The notes under the pieces: model-generated
What the model was told of the DNA's origin: nothing
The model's database searches: none
The model's input: only the letters and a program-made list of their open reading frames with translations
Shown: positions 34,249 through 42,852 of the stretch, piece by piece
Layout: each line of letters opens with the position of its first letter
How positions within the stretch are numbered: the stretch's first letter is position 1
Source: Nonomuraea rhodomycinica
Lineage (GTDB): Bacteria; Actinomycetota; Actinomycetes; Streptosporangiales; Streptosporangiaceae
Reading direction: 5' to 3'
Length of the DNA stretch: 64,000 nt
Assembly: GCF_013363995.1 (NCBI RefSeq)
Contig: NZ_JABWGO010000001.1
Location: forward strand, 744,001-808,000
Made by a program: the position numbers and the translations under genes

Positions 34249-34872
34249 ATGACAGACGACCCAGAGGCTCCGCCCACACCCGAGGAGACCCTGCGGCTCA
34301 TCGAGCAACAGCAGGCGGCCACCGTCCGGCGGCTCAAGGGCGAGCCGCTGCTGCTCTACCTCCCCTGGGGCGTCGCCTGGCTGATCGGCTTCGGCGCGGT
34401 CTTCCTGCACTTCGGGCTGGACGGCCGGGGTCTGGCCCCGATCTCGCAGATGCAGGCGGTCGGCGTGCTCCAGGGCGCGCAGGTCCTGGCGGGCGCCTTC
34501 GCCGGGTTCGGCATCGCGCGGCGGAGCCGGCAGGTGCGCGGCGACGCCTCCGCGCGCGGCGCCATGACCGGCTACAGCTGGGCGGCCGGGATGGCCCTCA
34601 TGATCGTCCTGTGCGTCCGGCTCTCCGTCGTCCTGCCGGAGGAGGAGGTGCAGATCCTCTGGACGGGCGCGTCGCTGCTCGTCGTCGGCCTGATGTACAT
34701 GATGTCGGCGGCGGCCTGGCTGGAATGGCCGATGTTCTTCCTCGGCGCCTGGACCATCGCCGTCGACGCCACCGGCGTCATGCTCGGCGCGGGCTGGCAG
34801 GCCCTGCTCGTCGCGGTCCTCGTCGGCGGGGGGTTCATCGCGGCGAGCCTGTGGCTCAGGCGGCGCCCATGA
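34249..34872 (+). CDS. Membrane protein of ABC exporter operon
   Basis: This 207-residue protein starts at ATG 34249 with AGAGG upstream; an upstream GTG frame has no support. The start is hydrophilic (PPTPEETLRLIEQQQAATVR), then about five membrane helices follow (LLLYLPWGVAWLIGFGAVFL, AGAFAGFGIARR, GYSWAAGMALMIVLCVRLS, GASLLVVGLMYMMSAAAWL, LLVAVLVGGGFIAASLWL). Similar proteins precede winged-helix/ABC exporter operons in actinomycetes. It overlaps the next gene by ATGA. Function unknown. Confidence 0.78.
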   Translation: MTDDPEAPPTPEETLRLIEQQQAATVRRLKGEPLLLYLPWGVAWLIGFGAVFLHFGLDGRGLAPISQMQAVGVLQGAQVLAGAFAGFGIARRSRQVRGDASARGAMTGYSWAAGMALMIVLCVRLSVVLPEEEVQILWTGASLLVVGLMYMMSAAAWLEWPMFFLGAWTIAVDATGVMLGAGWQALLVAVLVGGGFIAASLWLRRRP

Positions 34873-35195
34873 CCGCCGGCGCCACCCCGCCGCCCGAGCT
34901 CGACCCCGTCATCCACGCCCAGGCCCGGCTGCGCGTGGTGGCGGCGCTCAACACCCTCGGCGACCGCGACGAGATGGCGTTCCCGGCGCTGAAGGACCTG
35001 CTCGGCATGACCGCGGGCAACCTGTCCGTCCACCTCACCAAGCTGGAGGACGCCGGGTACGTCCGGATCACCAAGACCCACAAGGGCCGCACCCCCGTCA
35101 CCTACGTCGGGCTCACCAAGCGCGGGCGGCTGGCCTTCGACGAGTACACCAGGGCCATCCGCGCCCTCCTCGACCATGCTGGAGGATCGTCATGA
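34869..35195 (+). CDS. Winged-helix transcriptional regulator (MarR/ArsR-like)
   Basis: This 108-residue protein has RLRVVAALNTLGDRDEMAFP, LKDLLGMTAGNLSVHLTKLE (recognition helix), DAGYVRITKTHKGRTPVTYV and GLTKRGRLAFDEY. This is the single-domain winged-helix type often placed directly before ABC exporter genes. It is coupled on both sides by ATGA overlaps, so it is made in step with the transporter. It likely binds the dyad at 34206-34226. Confidence 0.9.
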   Translation: MTAGATPPPELDPVIHAQARLRVVAALNTLGDRDEMAFPALKDLLGMTAGNLSVHLTKLEDAGYVRITKTHKGRTPVTYVGLTKRGRLAFDEYTRAIRALLDHAGGSS

Positions 35196-36073
35196 CCGTC
35201 CTCGCCCGCGCGGCGCAGGTGTCCCGCAGGTACGGCGACGTGCTCGCGCTCGACCGGGTGTCGCTCGACATCCGGGCCGGCGAGCTGGTCGGCCTGCTCG
35301 GCCCCAACGGGGCCGGCAAGTCCACGCTCATCAACCTGTTCGTCGGCCTGCGCCGGCCGACGTCCGGCACGGTGGAGCTGCTCGGCGGCTCCCCCCAGGA
35401 CCCCCTGGTACGGCAGGGCATCGGCGTCACCCCGCAGGAGACGGGCCTGCCCGAGGCGCTGCGGGTCGGCGAGATCGTCGACTTCGTCTCGGCCCACTAC
35501 CCGCGCCGGGCGGACAAGGGCGAGCTGCTCGCACGGTTCGGCCTCCAGGACCTGGCCAGGCGGCAGATCGGCGGCCTGTCGGGCGGCCAGCGGCGGCGGC
35601 TGGCCGTGGCGCTGGCCTTCGCCGGCGAGCCCCGCATGGTCTTCCTCGACGAGCCGACCACCGGCCTGGACGTGGAGGCCCGGCGCGCGTTATGGGACGG
35701 CGTCAGGAGCTTCCACGAGCAGGGCGGCACGATCCTGCTGACCAGCCACTACCTGGAGGAGATCGAGGCGCTGGCGCGGCGCGTCATCGTCGTCGGCCAC
35801 GGACGGGTGCTGGCCGACGACACCGTGACCGCCATCCGCGACGTGGTCGGCACGCGGCGCGTCTCGCTGACCGCCGCCGAACTGCCCGAGCTGCCCGGCG
35901 TCCTCAGCAGCGAGCGCGAGGACGGCCGCATCCACCTCCTCACCGCCGACCCCGACCGGCTGGTGGTGGAGCTGGTGCGCAGCGGCACGCCGTTCTCGGG
36001 GCTGGAGATCCGGCCCACCACGCTGGAGGAGGCGTTCCTCGCCATCACCTCGAAGGAGACCGCCGATGTCTAG
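35192..36073 (+). CDS. ABC exporter ATP-binding protein
   Basis: This 293-residue ATPase has Walker A LLGPNGAGKSTLINL, TPQETGLPEALRV as the Q-loop region, signature IGGLSGGQRRRLAVAL and Walker B MVFLDEPTTGLDVEARR with a switch His in LLTSHYLEEI. The C-terminal 80 residues are the accessory region of drug/lipid exporter ATPases (DrrA/NatA type). It works with the permease encoded next, which it overlaps by 8 bp. Confidence 0.94.
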   Translation: MTVLARAAQVSRRYGDVLALDRVSLDIRAGELVGLLGPNGAGKSTLINLFVGLRRPTSGTVELLGGSPQDPLVRQGIGVTPQETGLPEALRVGEIVDFVSAHYPRRADKGELLARFGLQDLARRQIGGLSGGQRRRLAVALAFAGEPRMVFLDEPTTGLDVEARRALWDGVRSFHEQGGTILLTSHYLEEIEALARRVIVVGHGRVLADDTVTAIRDVVGTRRVSLTAAELPELPGVLSSEREDGRIHLLTADPDRLVVELVRSGTPFSGLEIRPTTLEEAFLAITSKETADV

Positions 36074-36806
36074 CCTCGTCCTCGCCCACACCCGCTACCA
36101 GCTCCTGGAGCAGATCCGGGTGCCGCTCGGGCTGGTGGCCAGCGCGTTCTTCCCCGCGGCGTCGATGCTGGCGTTCGTCGTGCCGTTCGCGGGCGACGAC
36201 CCGGCCGGCGCGACCCGGGCGACCGGGTCGATGATGCTGATCGGCGCGATGTCGGCGGCGCTGATGGGCCTGAGCATCTCGGTCGCGCAGGACCGCGAGC
36301 AGCCGTGGAACCCCTACCTGCGCACGCTGCCCGCCGGTCCGTTCCCCCGCTTCGCCGGGCGCATCCTCACCACCATGGCGGTCATGCTCGTGGCGGCGGT
36401 GCCGGTGCTGGTCATCGCGGCGCTGCTGACGAAGGCGAGCGTCACGGCGCCGAGGCTGGCGCTCGGGATGGCGGCGCTGCTCGCGGGGTCGCTGCCGTTC
36501 ATGCTGATCGGGCTGTTCCTGGGGTTCCTGCTGCCGTCGAAGGCGGCCATCGGCGTGTCGCAGGTGGTGTTCTTCCCGATCGCGATCGTGGGCGGGCTGT
36601 TCATGCCGCCGCAGGTCATGCCGGAGTTCCTGCAGGCGCTGTCCCCGTACGCGCCGAGCCGCGGCGCGGCGGAGCTGGTGTGGAGCGCGGCCACCGGCGC
36701 GACCCCGGGGACGACCGGGATCGTCATGCTGGTGGTGTGGACGGTCGCGGCGGCGCTGGCCGCCGCCTGGGCCTACCGGCGCGACGAGGGCCGCCGGTTC
36801 TCCTGA
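36066..36806 (+). CDS. ABC exporter permease (ABC-2 type)
   Basis: This 246-residue membrane protein has six predicted helices: VPLGLVASAFFPAASMLAFV, MMLIGAMSAALMGLSISVAQ, ILTTMAVMLVAAVPVLVIAA, LPFMLIGLFLGFLLP, IGVSQVVFFPIAIVGGLFMP and the last in VMLVVWTVAAALAAAWAY. PPQVMPEFLQALSPYAPSRGA is the conserved ABC-2 loop. It forms the export channel with the preceding ATPase. Substrate unknown. Confidence 0.92.
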   Translation: MSSLVLAHTRYQLLEQIRVPLGLVASAFFPAASMLAFVVPFAGDDPAGATRATGSMMLIGAMSAALMGLSISVAQDREQPWNPYLRTLPAGPFPRFAGRILTTMAVMLVAAVPVLVIAALLTKASVTAPRLALGMAALLAGSLPFMLIGLFLGFLLPSKAAIGVSQVVFFPIAIVGGLFMPPQVMPEFLQALSPYAPSRGAAELVWSAATGATPGTTGIVMLVVWTVAAALAAAWAYRRDEGRRFS

Positions 36807-36833
36807 CGGCCCTCGCGCCGGAAACCTGAACGG

Positions 36834-36874
36834 GGGTGTGCCGCCGAGTCCGCAGCGATCTCGACGGCACACCC
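36834..36874. terminator. Shared hairpin between convergent ABC permease and protease genes
   Basis: GGGTGTGCCG (36834-36843) pairs perfectly with CGGCACACCC (36865-36874) across a 21-nt loop. It lies between the two stop codons. Confidence 0.6.
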
Positions 36875-36892
36875 GTCCGTGAGGGGGTCCTG

Positions 36893-38140
36893 TTATTTCT
36901 TCTCTTCGAGAGTGACGGTGACGTTACTCGTCTTCCCGTCCCTCATATATGTGATCTGAACCTGTTGGCCCACTTTGAAACCTCTGACCTGCCCAACTAC
37001 CGTATCTCCGCCGTCAACCGGCTTGCCGGCGATCTTCGTGATGAGGTCGCCCTCCTGGAGCCCCGCCTTGGCGGCCGGGCTTCCCTGGATCACCTGGCGC
37101 ACCAGGGCGCCGGAGACGTCGCCGGTGGCGTCGGTGACGCTGACGCCGAGATAGGCGTGGCTGACCTTGCCGCCCTTGATGAGCTGGTCGGCCACCTGCT
37201 TGGCGGTGTTGATGGGGATGGCGAAGCCCACCCCGATGTTGCCGCTGCTGCCGCCGTTGGTGGCGATGGCGCTGTTGATGCCCACGACCTGGCCCGCCGC
37301 GTCGACGAGCGCGCCGCCGGAGTTGCCGGGGTTGATCGCCGCGTCGGTCTGGATGGCACCGCCGATCGTGGTCACCTCGGACGGCTGGCCGCCCGGCTGC
37401 TGGCCCCAGCCCGGCGGGACCTGCTGCTGCTGCTCGCCGCCGACGGTGAGCGTGCGGTCGAGGGCGCTGACGATGCCGGCCGTGACCGATCCCTGCAGCC
37501 CGAGCGGGCTGCCGATGGCCAGGACGGGCGCGCCGACCCTGAGCTGGTCGCTGTCGCCGAGCTGGGCCGGGGTCAGCCCCGACACGCCGTCGGCCTTGAT
37601 GACCGCGAGGTCGGTGGCCGGGTCGGTGCCGACGACCGACGCCTTGGCGCTCTTGCCGTCGCTGAACTTCACCGACATCTGGCCGCCCTGCCCGGCCCCC
37701 ACGACCACGTGGTTGTTGGTGAGGATGAGGCCGTCGGCGGTCAGCACCACACCCGACCCCTCACCGGTGCTGCCCTCGATCATGACGACGGACGGCTGCA
37801 GCTTCGCGGCGACGTCCGAGACGGTCAGGGTGCTGGCCGCCTGCTTGAACGAGGCGGGCGCCGGGGCCGCCGCGGCGATCGTGTCCGGCTGCATCGCGGT
37901 GGCGACGGCGGCCCCCGCCGCACCGCCGCCGATGGCCATGGCGGCCAGGGCGAGCCCGGCGATGGCCTTCTGACGGGTGGACAGGCCCGGCTTGACGGCG
38001 GACGCGGGCGGCGGAGGCGGAGGGACGGGCTGCCCCATGACCATGGTCTCTCGACGGGGGAACCCCCCGGCGGAGGGCGGCGTGTCACCGAACTGGCTCC
38101 AGCCGCCGTTTCCCTGCTCGCGAGGCTCGTTCGCGTTCAT
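36893..38140 (-). CDS. HtrA/DegP-type membrane serine protease with PDZ domain
   Basis: About 415 residues from ATG 38140, chosen because GAGGAG lies 6 nt upstream. A cytoplasmic N-terminal Gly/Pro-rich part (MVMGQPVPPPPPPASAV) leads to one membrane helix (AIAGLALAAMAIGGGAAGAA). The outer trypsin-like domain carries the triad His (ILTNNHVVVG), Asp (DPATDLAVIK) and Ser (INPGNSGGALVD). A PDZ domain follows (YLGVSVTDATGDVSG, GSPAAKAGLQEGDLITKIAG). It cuts misfolded proteins at the cell surface. A Gln/Gly/Pro-rich loop (GGEQQQQVPPGWGQQPGGQ) is inserted in the protease domain. Confidence 0.94.
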   Translation of the reverse strand: MNANEPREQGNGGWSQFGDTPPSAGGFPRRETMVMGQPVPPPPPPASAVKPGLSTRQKAIAGLALAAMAIGGGAAGAAVATAMQPDTIAAAAPAPASFKQAASTLTVSDVAAKLQPSVVMIEGSTGEGSGVVLTADGLILTNNHVVVGAGQGGQMSVKFSDGKSAKASVVGTDPATDLAVIKADGVSGLTPAQLGDSDQLRVGAPVLAIGSPLGLQGSVTAGIVSALDRTLTVGGEQQQQVPPGWGQQPGGQPSEVTTIGGAIQTDAAINPGNSGGALVDAAGQVVGINSAIATNGGSSGNIGVGFAIPINTAKQVADQLIKGGKVSHAYLGVSVTDATGDVSGALVRQVIQGSPAAKAGLQEGDLITKIAGKPVDGGDTVVGQVRGFKVGQQVQITYMRDGKTSNVTVTLEEKK

Positions 38141-38297
38141 TGTCATCTCCTCAAGTCCCGATGACTCAAGAGTGCCAAGTCGCGCGTAAGTGCAGCTTAA
38201 GACCGTGATCGGAGGTTTCTGAGACGTCTGACACGGGCCTTATCACCGCTGGTGGGGGCTCGGTCACGCAAGTGAGGAGCCGCGAAAAAATCTTCCC

Positions 38298-39845
38298 TCA
38301 CTTTGCCGTCGTGGCGCCGGACGGCCAGTACTGGTCCCTGAGCAGCCGCTTGTAGAGCTTGCCGGTGGCGTGGCGCGGCAGCTCCGCGCGGAAGTCGACC
38401 GAGCGCGGGCACTTGTAGGAGGCCAGCCGCGAGCGGCAGTACGCGATCAGCTCCGCCTCCAGCTCCGGCCCCGCCCGCTCCATGGACGCCGGCTGCACCA
38501 CGGCCTTGACCTGCTCGCCCATCTCCTCGTCCGGCACGCCGAAGACCGCGACGTCGGCGACCTCGGGGTGGACGGACAGGACGTTCTCCGCCTCCTGCGG
38601 GTAGATGTTCACCCCGCCGGAGATGATCATGTAGGAGAGCCGGTCGGTGAGGTGGAGGAAGCCGTCGGCGTCGAGGTGGCCGATGTCGCCGAGCGTGGTC
38701 CAGCCGCGCCCCTGGGGGTCCTGGACGGAGCGGGTCTTGCCGGGGTCGCCGTGGTACTCGAAGCGGACGCCGCTCTCGAAGTAGATCACGCCCGTCTCCC
38801 CCGGCGGCAGCTCCCGGCCCTGCTCGTCGCAGACGTGGACCGGGCCGAGCAGGGAGCGGCCGACCGTGCCCGGGTGCGCCAGCCAGTCCTGGGGCGAGGC
38901 GTACAGGAAGCCGTTGCCCTCGGTGCCCGCGTAGTACTCGTGGATGATCGGGCCCCACCACTCCATCATCTGCTGCTTGACCGGCACCGGGCACGGCGCG
39001 GCGGCGTGGATGGCGCAGGTGAGGGACGACAGGTCGTACGCCGCGCGGGTCTGCTCCGGCAGCTTGAGCAGCCGGCTGAACATGGCGGGCACGAGCTGCG
39101 TGTGGGTGACCGCGTGCTTCTCGACCAGCCGCAGGTACTCCTCGGGGTCGAAGCGCTCCATCACCACGACCGTCGCGCCGAGCCGCTGGAAGGTCATGCA
39201 GTAGCGCAGCGGGGCGGCGTGGTAGAGCGGCGCGGGCGACAGGTAGACGCTGTCGGCGGACGGCGCGAACAGGCCGGCCACGAGCTTGTAGAGCATGGTC
39301 GGCTCGGTGAGCGGGGCCCGCGGCAGGGGCGGTTTGACGCCCTTGGGGCGGCCGGTGGTGCCGGAGGAGTAGAGCATGTCGGCGCCCTGGCGCTCGTCGG
39401 GGATCGGCGTGACCGGCAGGCCGGCGACCGCCCGTTCGTACGACTCGAACCCCTCCGCCGTGCCGTCCAGCATGAGCCGGCGCTGGACGCGCGGCGTCGC
39501 GCCGGTGATCGACGTGGCGACCTCGGCGAGGTCCGCGCCGGCGATGAAGACCCGGGCGCCGCAGTTGTCCACGATGTAGGCCAGCTCGTCGGCGAGCAGC
39601 CGGGAGCTGATGGCCGTGTAGTACAGGCCGGAGCGGTGGGCGGCCCAGGCGATGGCCAGGAAGAGGGGATGGTTGCCGAGCATGAAGGCGACGTGGTCGC
39701 CCGGCCGCAGCCCGGCGGCGCGGAAGAGGTGGGCCAGCCGGTTGGACTCCTCGTCCAGCCGCCGATAGGTGACGATCTCCCCGGAGCCCGCCATCACCAC
39801 AGCGGGTTTGTCCGGGTGCGTTGCCGCGATCACTCCCGGGTACAT
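38298..39845 (-). CDS. Acyl-CoA synthetase (AMP-binding, FadD4-like)
   Basis: This 515-residue adenylate-forming enzyme has the ATP-binding motif MLYSSGTTGRPKGVKPP (about 157), IIHEYYAGTEGNGFLYAS (about 297), GWTTLGDIGHLDADGFLHLT with the catalytic Asp, YMIISGGVNIYPQE, and the C-terminal Lys in RHATGKLYKRLLRD. It activates a fatty or aryl acid with ATP and CoA; the acid is not predictable. ATG 39845 has no RBS, but TAGTGT ends 7 nt before it, indicating a leaderless message. It stands alone. Confidence 0.93.
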   Translation of the reverse strand: MYPGVIAATHPDKPAVVMAGSGEIVTYRRLDEESNRLAHLFRAAGLRPGDHVAFMLGNHPLFLAIAWAAHRSGLYYTAISSRLLADELAYIVDNCGARVFIAGADLAEVATSITGATPRVQRRLMLDGTAEGFESYERAVAGLPVTPIPDERQGADMLYSSGTTGRPKGVKPPLPRAPLTEPTMLYKLVAGLFAPSADSVYLSPAPLYHAAPLRYCMTFQRLGATVVVMERFDPEEYLRLVEKHAVTHTQLVPAMFSRLLKLPEQTRAAYDLSSLTCAIHAAAPCPVPVKQQMMEWWGPIIHEYYAGTEGNGFLYASPQDWLAHPGTVGRSLLGPVHVCDEQGRELPPGETGVIYFESGVRFEYHGDPGKTRSVQDPQGRGWTTLGDIGHLDADGFLHLTDRLSYMIISGGVNIYPQEAENVLSVHPEVADVAVFGVPDEEMGEQVKAVVQPASMERAGPELEAELIAYCRSRLASYKCPRSVDFRAELPRHATGKLYKRLLRDQYWPSGATTAK

Positions 39846-39852
39846 GAACCGA

Positions 39853-39858
39853 ACACTA
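39853..39858 (-). promoter_or_regulatory. -10-like TAGTGT for the acyl-CoA synthetase
   Basis: Read on the minus strand it ends 7 nt before ATG 39845. Confidence 0.45.
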
Positions 39859-39906
39859 TTCGGTCACCGGCCGCCGCGCCAGCACCCGTGATCACGGCTC
39901 CGGACG

Positions 39907-39946
39907 TGACGGAGCCGCGGCCCCGCACGAGGCCGCGGCTCCGTCA
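39907..39946 (-). terminator. Terminator of the metNIQ operon
   Basis: A perfect 16-bp stem (39907-39922 with 39931-39946) with an 8-nt loop lies 15 bp past the metQ stop. Confidence 0.85.
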
Positions 39947-39960
39947 GGCGCGCCGGGCGG

Positions 39961-40788
39961 TCACTGCGCGGGGATGACCGAGCCCTGGTACTTCTGCTTG
40001 ATGAACTCCTTGACCTTCGGGTCCTGCAGGAGCTTGCCGAGGGTGACGATCGCGGCGTCCTTCTCGTGCCCGGCCTGCACGACCAGGCCGTTGACGTACG
40101 GGTTGCCCTCGCTCTTCTCCAGCGCGAGCGCCTGGGAGGCGGGCTTGAGCCCGGCCTCGATGGCGTAGTTGCCGTTGATGACCGCGGCGTCCACGTCGTC
40201 GAGCGAGCGCGGGAGCTGCGCGGCCTCCAGCGGCTTGAACGCCAGGTTCTTCGGGTTGCCCGTCACGTCGCGCTCGGTCGCGGTGGTGCCGGCGCCCTGC
40301 TTGAGCGTGATGACGCCGTTGTCGGCGAGCAGCTTCAGCGCGCGGCCGAGGTTGGTGGCGTCGTTCGGCACGGCGACGCTCGCGCCGGAGGGCAGCGCCT
40401 GCAGGCTCGTGACCTTCTTCGAGTACAGGCCCAGCGGCTCCAGGTGGACGGGGGTGACGAAGCTCAGCTTCGTGCCCTTGGAGGCGTTGAAGTCGTCGAG
40501 GTACGGCTTGTGCTGGAAGAAGTTGGCGGCCAGCTTGCCCTCACTGAGCTGCACGTTCGGCTGCACGTAGTCGGTGAACTCGACCACTTCCAGCTTCAGC
40601 CCGGCGGCGGGCGCCAGGTTGTCCTTGACGTAGTTGAGGATCTCGGCGTGCGGCACCGGGGAGGCACCCACCTTGATCACGGTGTCGGCGGACTCGGCGC
40701 CCGCGTTCGTCGTCGCGGTCTGCGACGAGCCGCACGCGGCGAGCAACACCGAAAGGGCAGCGACACCCACAATGTTCCGCAATTTCAT
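39961..40788 (-). CDS. metQ: MetQ/NlpA methionine-binding lipoprotein
   Basis: This 275-residue lipoprotein has signal NIVGVAALSVLLAACGSS, with lipobox LAAC and Cys near residue 19. The NlpA fold follows: IKVGASPVPHAEILNYVKDN, LKLEVVEFTDYVQPNVQLSE, ANFFQHKPYLDDFN, HLEPLGLYSKKVTSL and VPNDATNLGRALKLL. It captures D/L-methionine for the MetNI importer. AAGGA precedes the ATG. Encoded 37 bp after metI. Confidence 0.95.
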   Translation of the reverse strand: MKLRNIVGVAALSVLLAACGSSQTATTNAGAESADTVIKVGASPVPHAEILNYVKDNLAPAAGLKLEVVEFTDYVQPNVQLSEGKLAANFFQHKPYLDDFNASKGTKLSFVTPVHLEPLGLYSKKVTSLQALPSGASVAVPNDATNLGRALKLLADNGVITLKQGAGTTATERDVTGNPKNLAFKPLEAAQLPRSLDDVDAAVINGNYAIEAGLKPASQALALEKSEGNPYVNGLVVQAGHEKDAAIVTLGKLLQDPKVKEFIKQKYQGSVIPAQ

Positions 40789-40825
40789 GATTTTTCCTTA
40801 CTTATTCAGGGATGGTGTACGTAAG

Positions 40826-41482
40826 TCAGCGATGGGACAGGCGGCGGGCCAGGGCGTCGCCCAGGCTCTGCACGACCTGCACGATGACGACGAGCACGAC
40901 GACCGTGACGATCATGAGCAGGGTCTCGAAGCGCTGGTAGCCGTACCGGACCGCCAGGTCGCCGAGCCCTCCCCCGCCGATCGTCCCGGCCATGGCCGAG
41001 TAGCCGATGAGCGCGACGACCGTCACGGTCAGCCCCGCCACCAGGCCGGGGAACGCCTCGGGCAGCAGCACCTTGCGGACGATCGTCGTCCGGCTCGCGC
41101 CCATGGCCTGCGCGGCCTGGACCACGTCGGAGCCGACCTCGCGCAGGGCGGTCTCGACGAGCCGGGCGAAGAACGGGACCGCGCCCACGGTGAGCGGCAC
41201 GACCACGGCCGCGGTGCCGATCGTGGTGCCGACCACGAGCCGGGTGAACGGGATGATCGCGATCATCAGCACGATGAACGGCAGCGACCTGCCGACGTTC
41301 ACCAGCACGCCGAGCACCGACCGCAGCGCGGGCAGCGGCCGCAGCCCGCCGCGGTCGAAGACCACGAGCGCCACGCCCAGCGGCAGCCCGAACAGCAGCG
41401 TGAACAGCGTGGACCAGCCCACCATCTGCGCGGTCTGCCCGGCGGCCTCCCACAGCAGCGGCGTCATCTCGTCCCAGGTCAT
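40826..41482 (-). CDS. metI: Methionine ABC transporter permease
   Basis: This 218-residue inner membrane permease has five helices and the EAA-like loop (ETALREVGSDVVQAAQAMGA, LPEAFPGLVAGLTVTVVALI). AMAGTIGGGGLGDLAVRYGYQRF is the conserved MetI end. Its ATG overlaps the metN stop by ATGA. Confidence 0.95.
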   Translation of the reverse strand: MTWDEMTPLLWEAAGQTAQMVGWSTLFTLLFGLPLGVALVVFDRGGLRPLPALRSVLGVLVNVGRSLPFIVLMIAIIPFTRLVVGTTIGTAAVVVPLTVGAVPFFARLVETALREVGSDVVQAAQAMGASRTTIVRKVLLPEAFPGLVAGLTVTVVALIGYSAMAGTIGGGGLGDLAVRYGYQRFETLLMIVTVVVLVVIVQVVQSLGDALARRLSHR

Positions 41483-42429
41483 GGGGTCACCTCCACGAGC
41501 AGTCCGCGCTCGCGCAGGAAGGCGAGCGCCGGGGCGGTGTCACCGGTGATCGAGACGCGCAGCCGGCCGACCGAGCCGCCGGCCAGCTCCTCGATCGAGC
41601 CGCCCAGGATGCTGATCTCGACGTCGAACTTGCGCACCGCCTCCGACACGACCGGGCGCTGCGGGTCGCCGGTGAAGGTGAGCGTGACCGAGCCGGACGG
41701 CGCGGGCTCGGGCAGCGGGAAGATCTCGCGGGTCAGGCGGGAGCCCGGCGTGCGGATGAGGTCGGCGATGGCACCCGACTCCTCGATCCGGCCGCCGGAC
41801 ATGATGGCGACGGAGTCGCAGACGCTCTTGACGACGTTCATCTCGTGCGTGATGAGCAGGATCGTCAGGCCCAGCTCGGCGTTGAGCCGCTTGAGCAGGT
41901 CGAGGACCGAGCGGGTGGTCGCCGGGTCGAGCGCCGAGGTGGCCTCGTCCGACAGCAGCACCGACGGGTTGCCGGCCAGCGCGCGGGCGATGCCGACGCG
42001 CTGCTTCTGGCCGCCGGAGAGCTGGTGCGGGTGGTCGCCGCCGCGGCCGGACAGCCCGACCAGGTCGAGCAGCTCGGCGACGCGCCGGGCCCGCTCGGCC
42101 CGCGGCACGCCCATGACCTCCAGCGGGAACGCCACGTTGCCGGCGACGGTGCGCGAGGACAGCAGCGCGAAGTGCTGGTGGATCATGCCGATGCGCTGGC
42201 GCGCCCGGTTCAGCTCGCGGGACGGCAGCGCGGTCAGGTCCTGGCCGGCGACCGTCACCGTGCCCGCGGTCGGCCGTTCGAGCAGGTTGACGCAGCGCAG
42301 CAGCGTGCTCTTGCCGGCGCCGCTCTGACCGAGCACACCGTAGATCTCGCCTTCGCGCACCCGCAGGTCGACACCGTCGAGAGCGACGGTGTCACCGTAC
42401 AGTTTGCGCAGGCCGGACACCTGGATCAC
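41479..42429 (-). CDS. metN: Methionine ABC transporter ATP-binding protein
   Basis: About 316 residues from GTG 42429 (VIQVSGLRKLYGD), placed 7 nt after GGGG; GTG 42444 is an in-frame alternative. It has Walker A GVLGQSGAGKSTLLRCVN, signature HQLSGGQKQRVGIARAL, Walker B VLLSDEATSALDP and the His switch ILLITHEMNVV. The C-terminal NIL domain (about 240-316) senses methionine and inhibits transport. First gene of metNIQ, preceded by a long leader containing a small ORF and a hairpin. Confidence 0.95.
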   Translation of the reverse strand: MIQVSGLRKLYGDTVALDGVDLRVREGEIYGVLGQSGAGKSTLLRCVNLLERPTAGTVTVAGQDLTALPSRELNRARQRIGMIHQHFALLSSRTVAGNVAFPLEVMGVPRAERARRVAELLDLVGLSGRGGDHPHQLSGGQKQRVGIARALAGNPSVLLSDEATSALDPATTRSVLDLLKRLNAELGLTILLITHEMNVVKSVCDSVAIMSGGRIEESGAIADLIRTPGSRLTREIFPLPEPAPSGSVTLTFTGDPQRPVVSEAVRKFDVEISILGGSIEELAGGSVGRLRVSITGDTAPALAFLRERGLLVEVTP

Positions 42430-42447
42430 GAGAAAACCCCACACTGG

Positions 42448-42464
42448 CAGCGGCCACGCCGCTG
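42448..42464 (-). promoter_or_regulatory. Hairpin just before metN
   Basis: CAGCGGC pairs with GCCGCTG around a 3-nt loop. On the minus strand it is followed by GGGGTTTTC, so it could act as an attenuator or occlude the metN ribosome binding site. Confidence 0.45.
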
Positions 42465-42508
42465 GGAACGGACGAACGTCAGGAGAGAGCGCGGACTCGG
42501 GGCGCGGC

Positions 42509-42574
42509 TCAGCGGGTGCCGGGGTGGAAGGGCAGGTGGCTCAGCCTGCGCAGCACGTAGCTCGGTGCGATCAT
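42509..42574 (-). CDS. 21-residue leader peptide upstream of metN
   Basis: ATG 42574 with AAGG 7 nt upstream opens MIAPSYVLRRLSHLPFHPG, TR and stops 80 bp before metN. The good ribosome binding site and position in a roughly 400-bp leader suggest real translation. It has no internal Met or Cys, so a classical methionine attenuator is not obvious. No SAM riboswitch could be recognised by eye in the leader (42445-42800). Confidence 0.5.
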   Translation of the reverse strand: MIAPSYVLRRLSHLPFHPGTR

Positions 42575-42818
42575 CGGGGAACCTTCGTGGGAGGGCGGAC
42601 GGGTCTTCACGCCTGCGGGGCCTTGGCCCGCGGAGGGCGGCTCGGCCGGCGCGTTCGCGCGATCAGCTGCTCGGTCAGCGCATTCGCGCGGTGCGCATTC
42701 GCCGGGTGCGCATGCGACAACAGCGCCCGCCGATGGGAGCGCTTCGGTTGCTCGCGTGTACCTCGTCCACGATGAGCGCTAACGCCCCCTTTACTTCCCT
42801 ATATTCCCGACACTTTTG

Positions 42819-42832
42819 GTGATCTATATCAC
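42819..42832. promoter_or_regulatory. CRP-type site GTGA-N6-TCAC upstream of metNIQ
   Basis: GTGATCTATATCAC matches the core CRP/FNR-family half-site spacing. It lies about 16 bp upstream of a possible minus-strand -10 (TATAGG, 42798-42803), which makes activation or repression of the metN leader transcript plausible. Confidence 0.5.
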
Positions 42833-42852
42833 GCCGGTCTCGGGGCTCTCCG

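Noticed and set aside
42445-42800. SAM riboswitch upstream of metN
   Set aside because: I could not match the conserved core of SAM-I, SAM-II or SAM-IV by eye. A covariance search is the decisive test.
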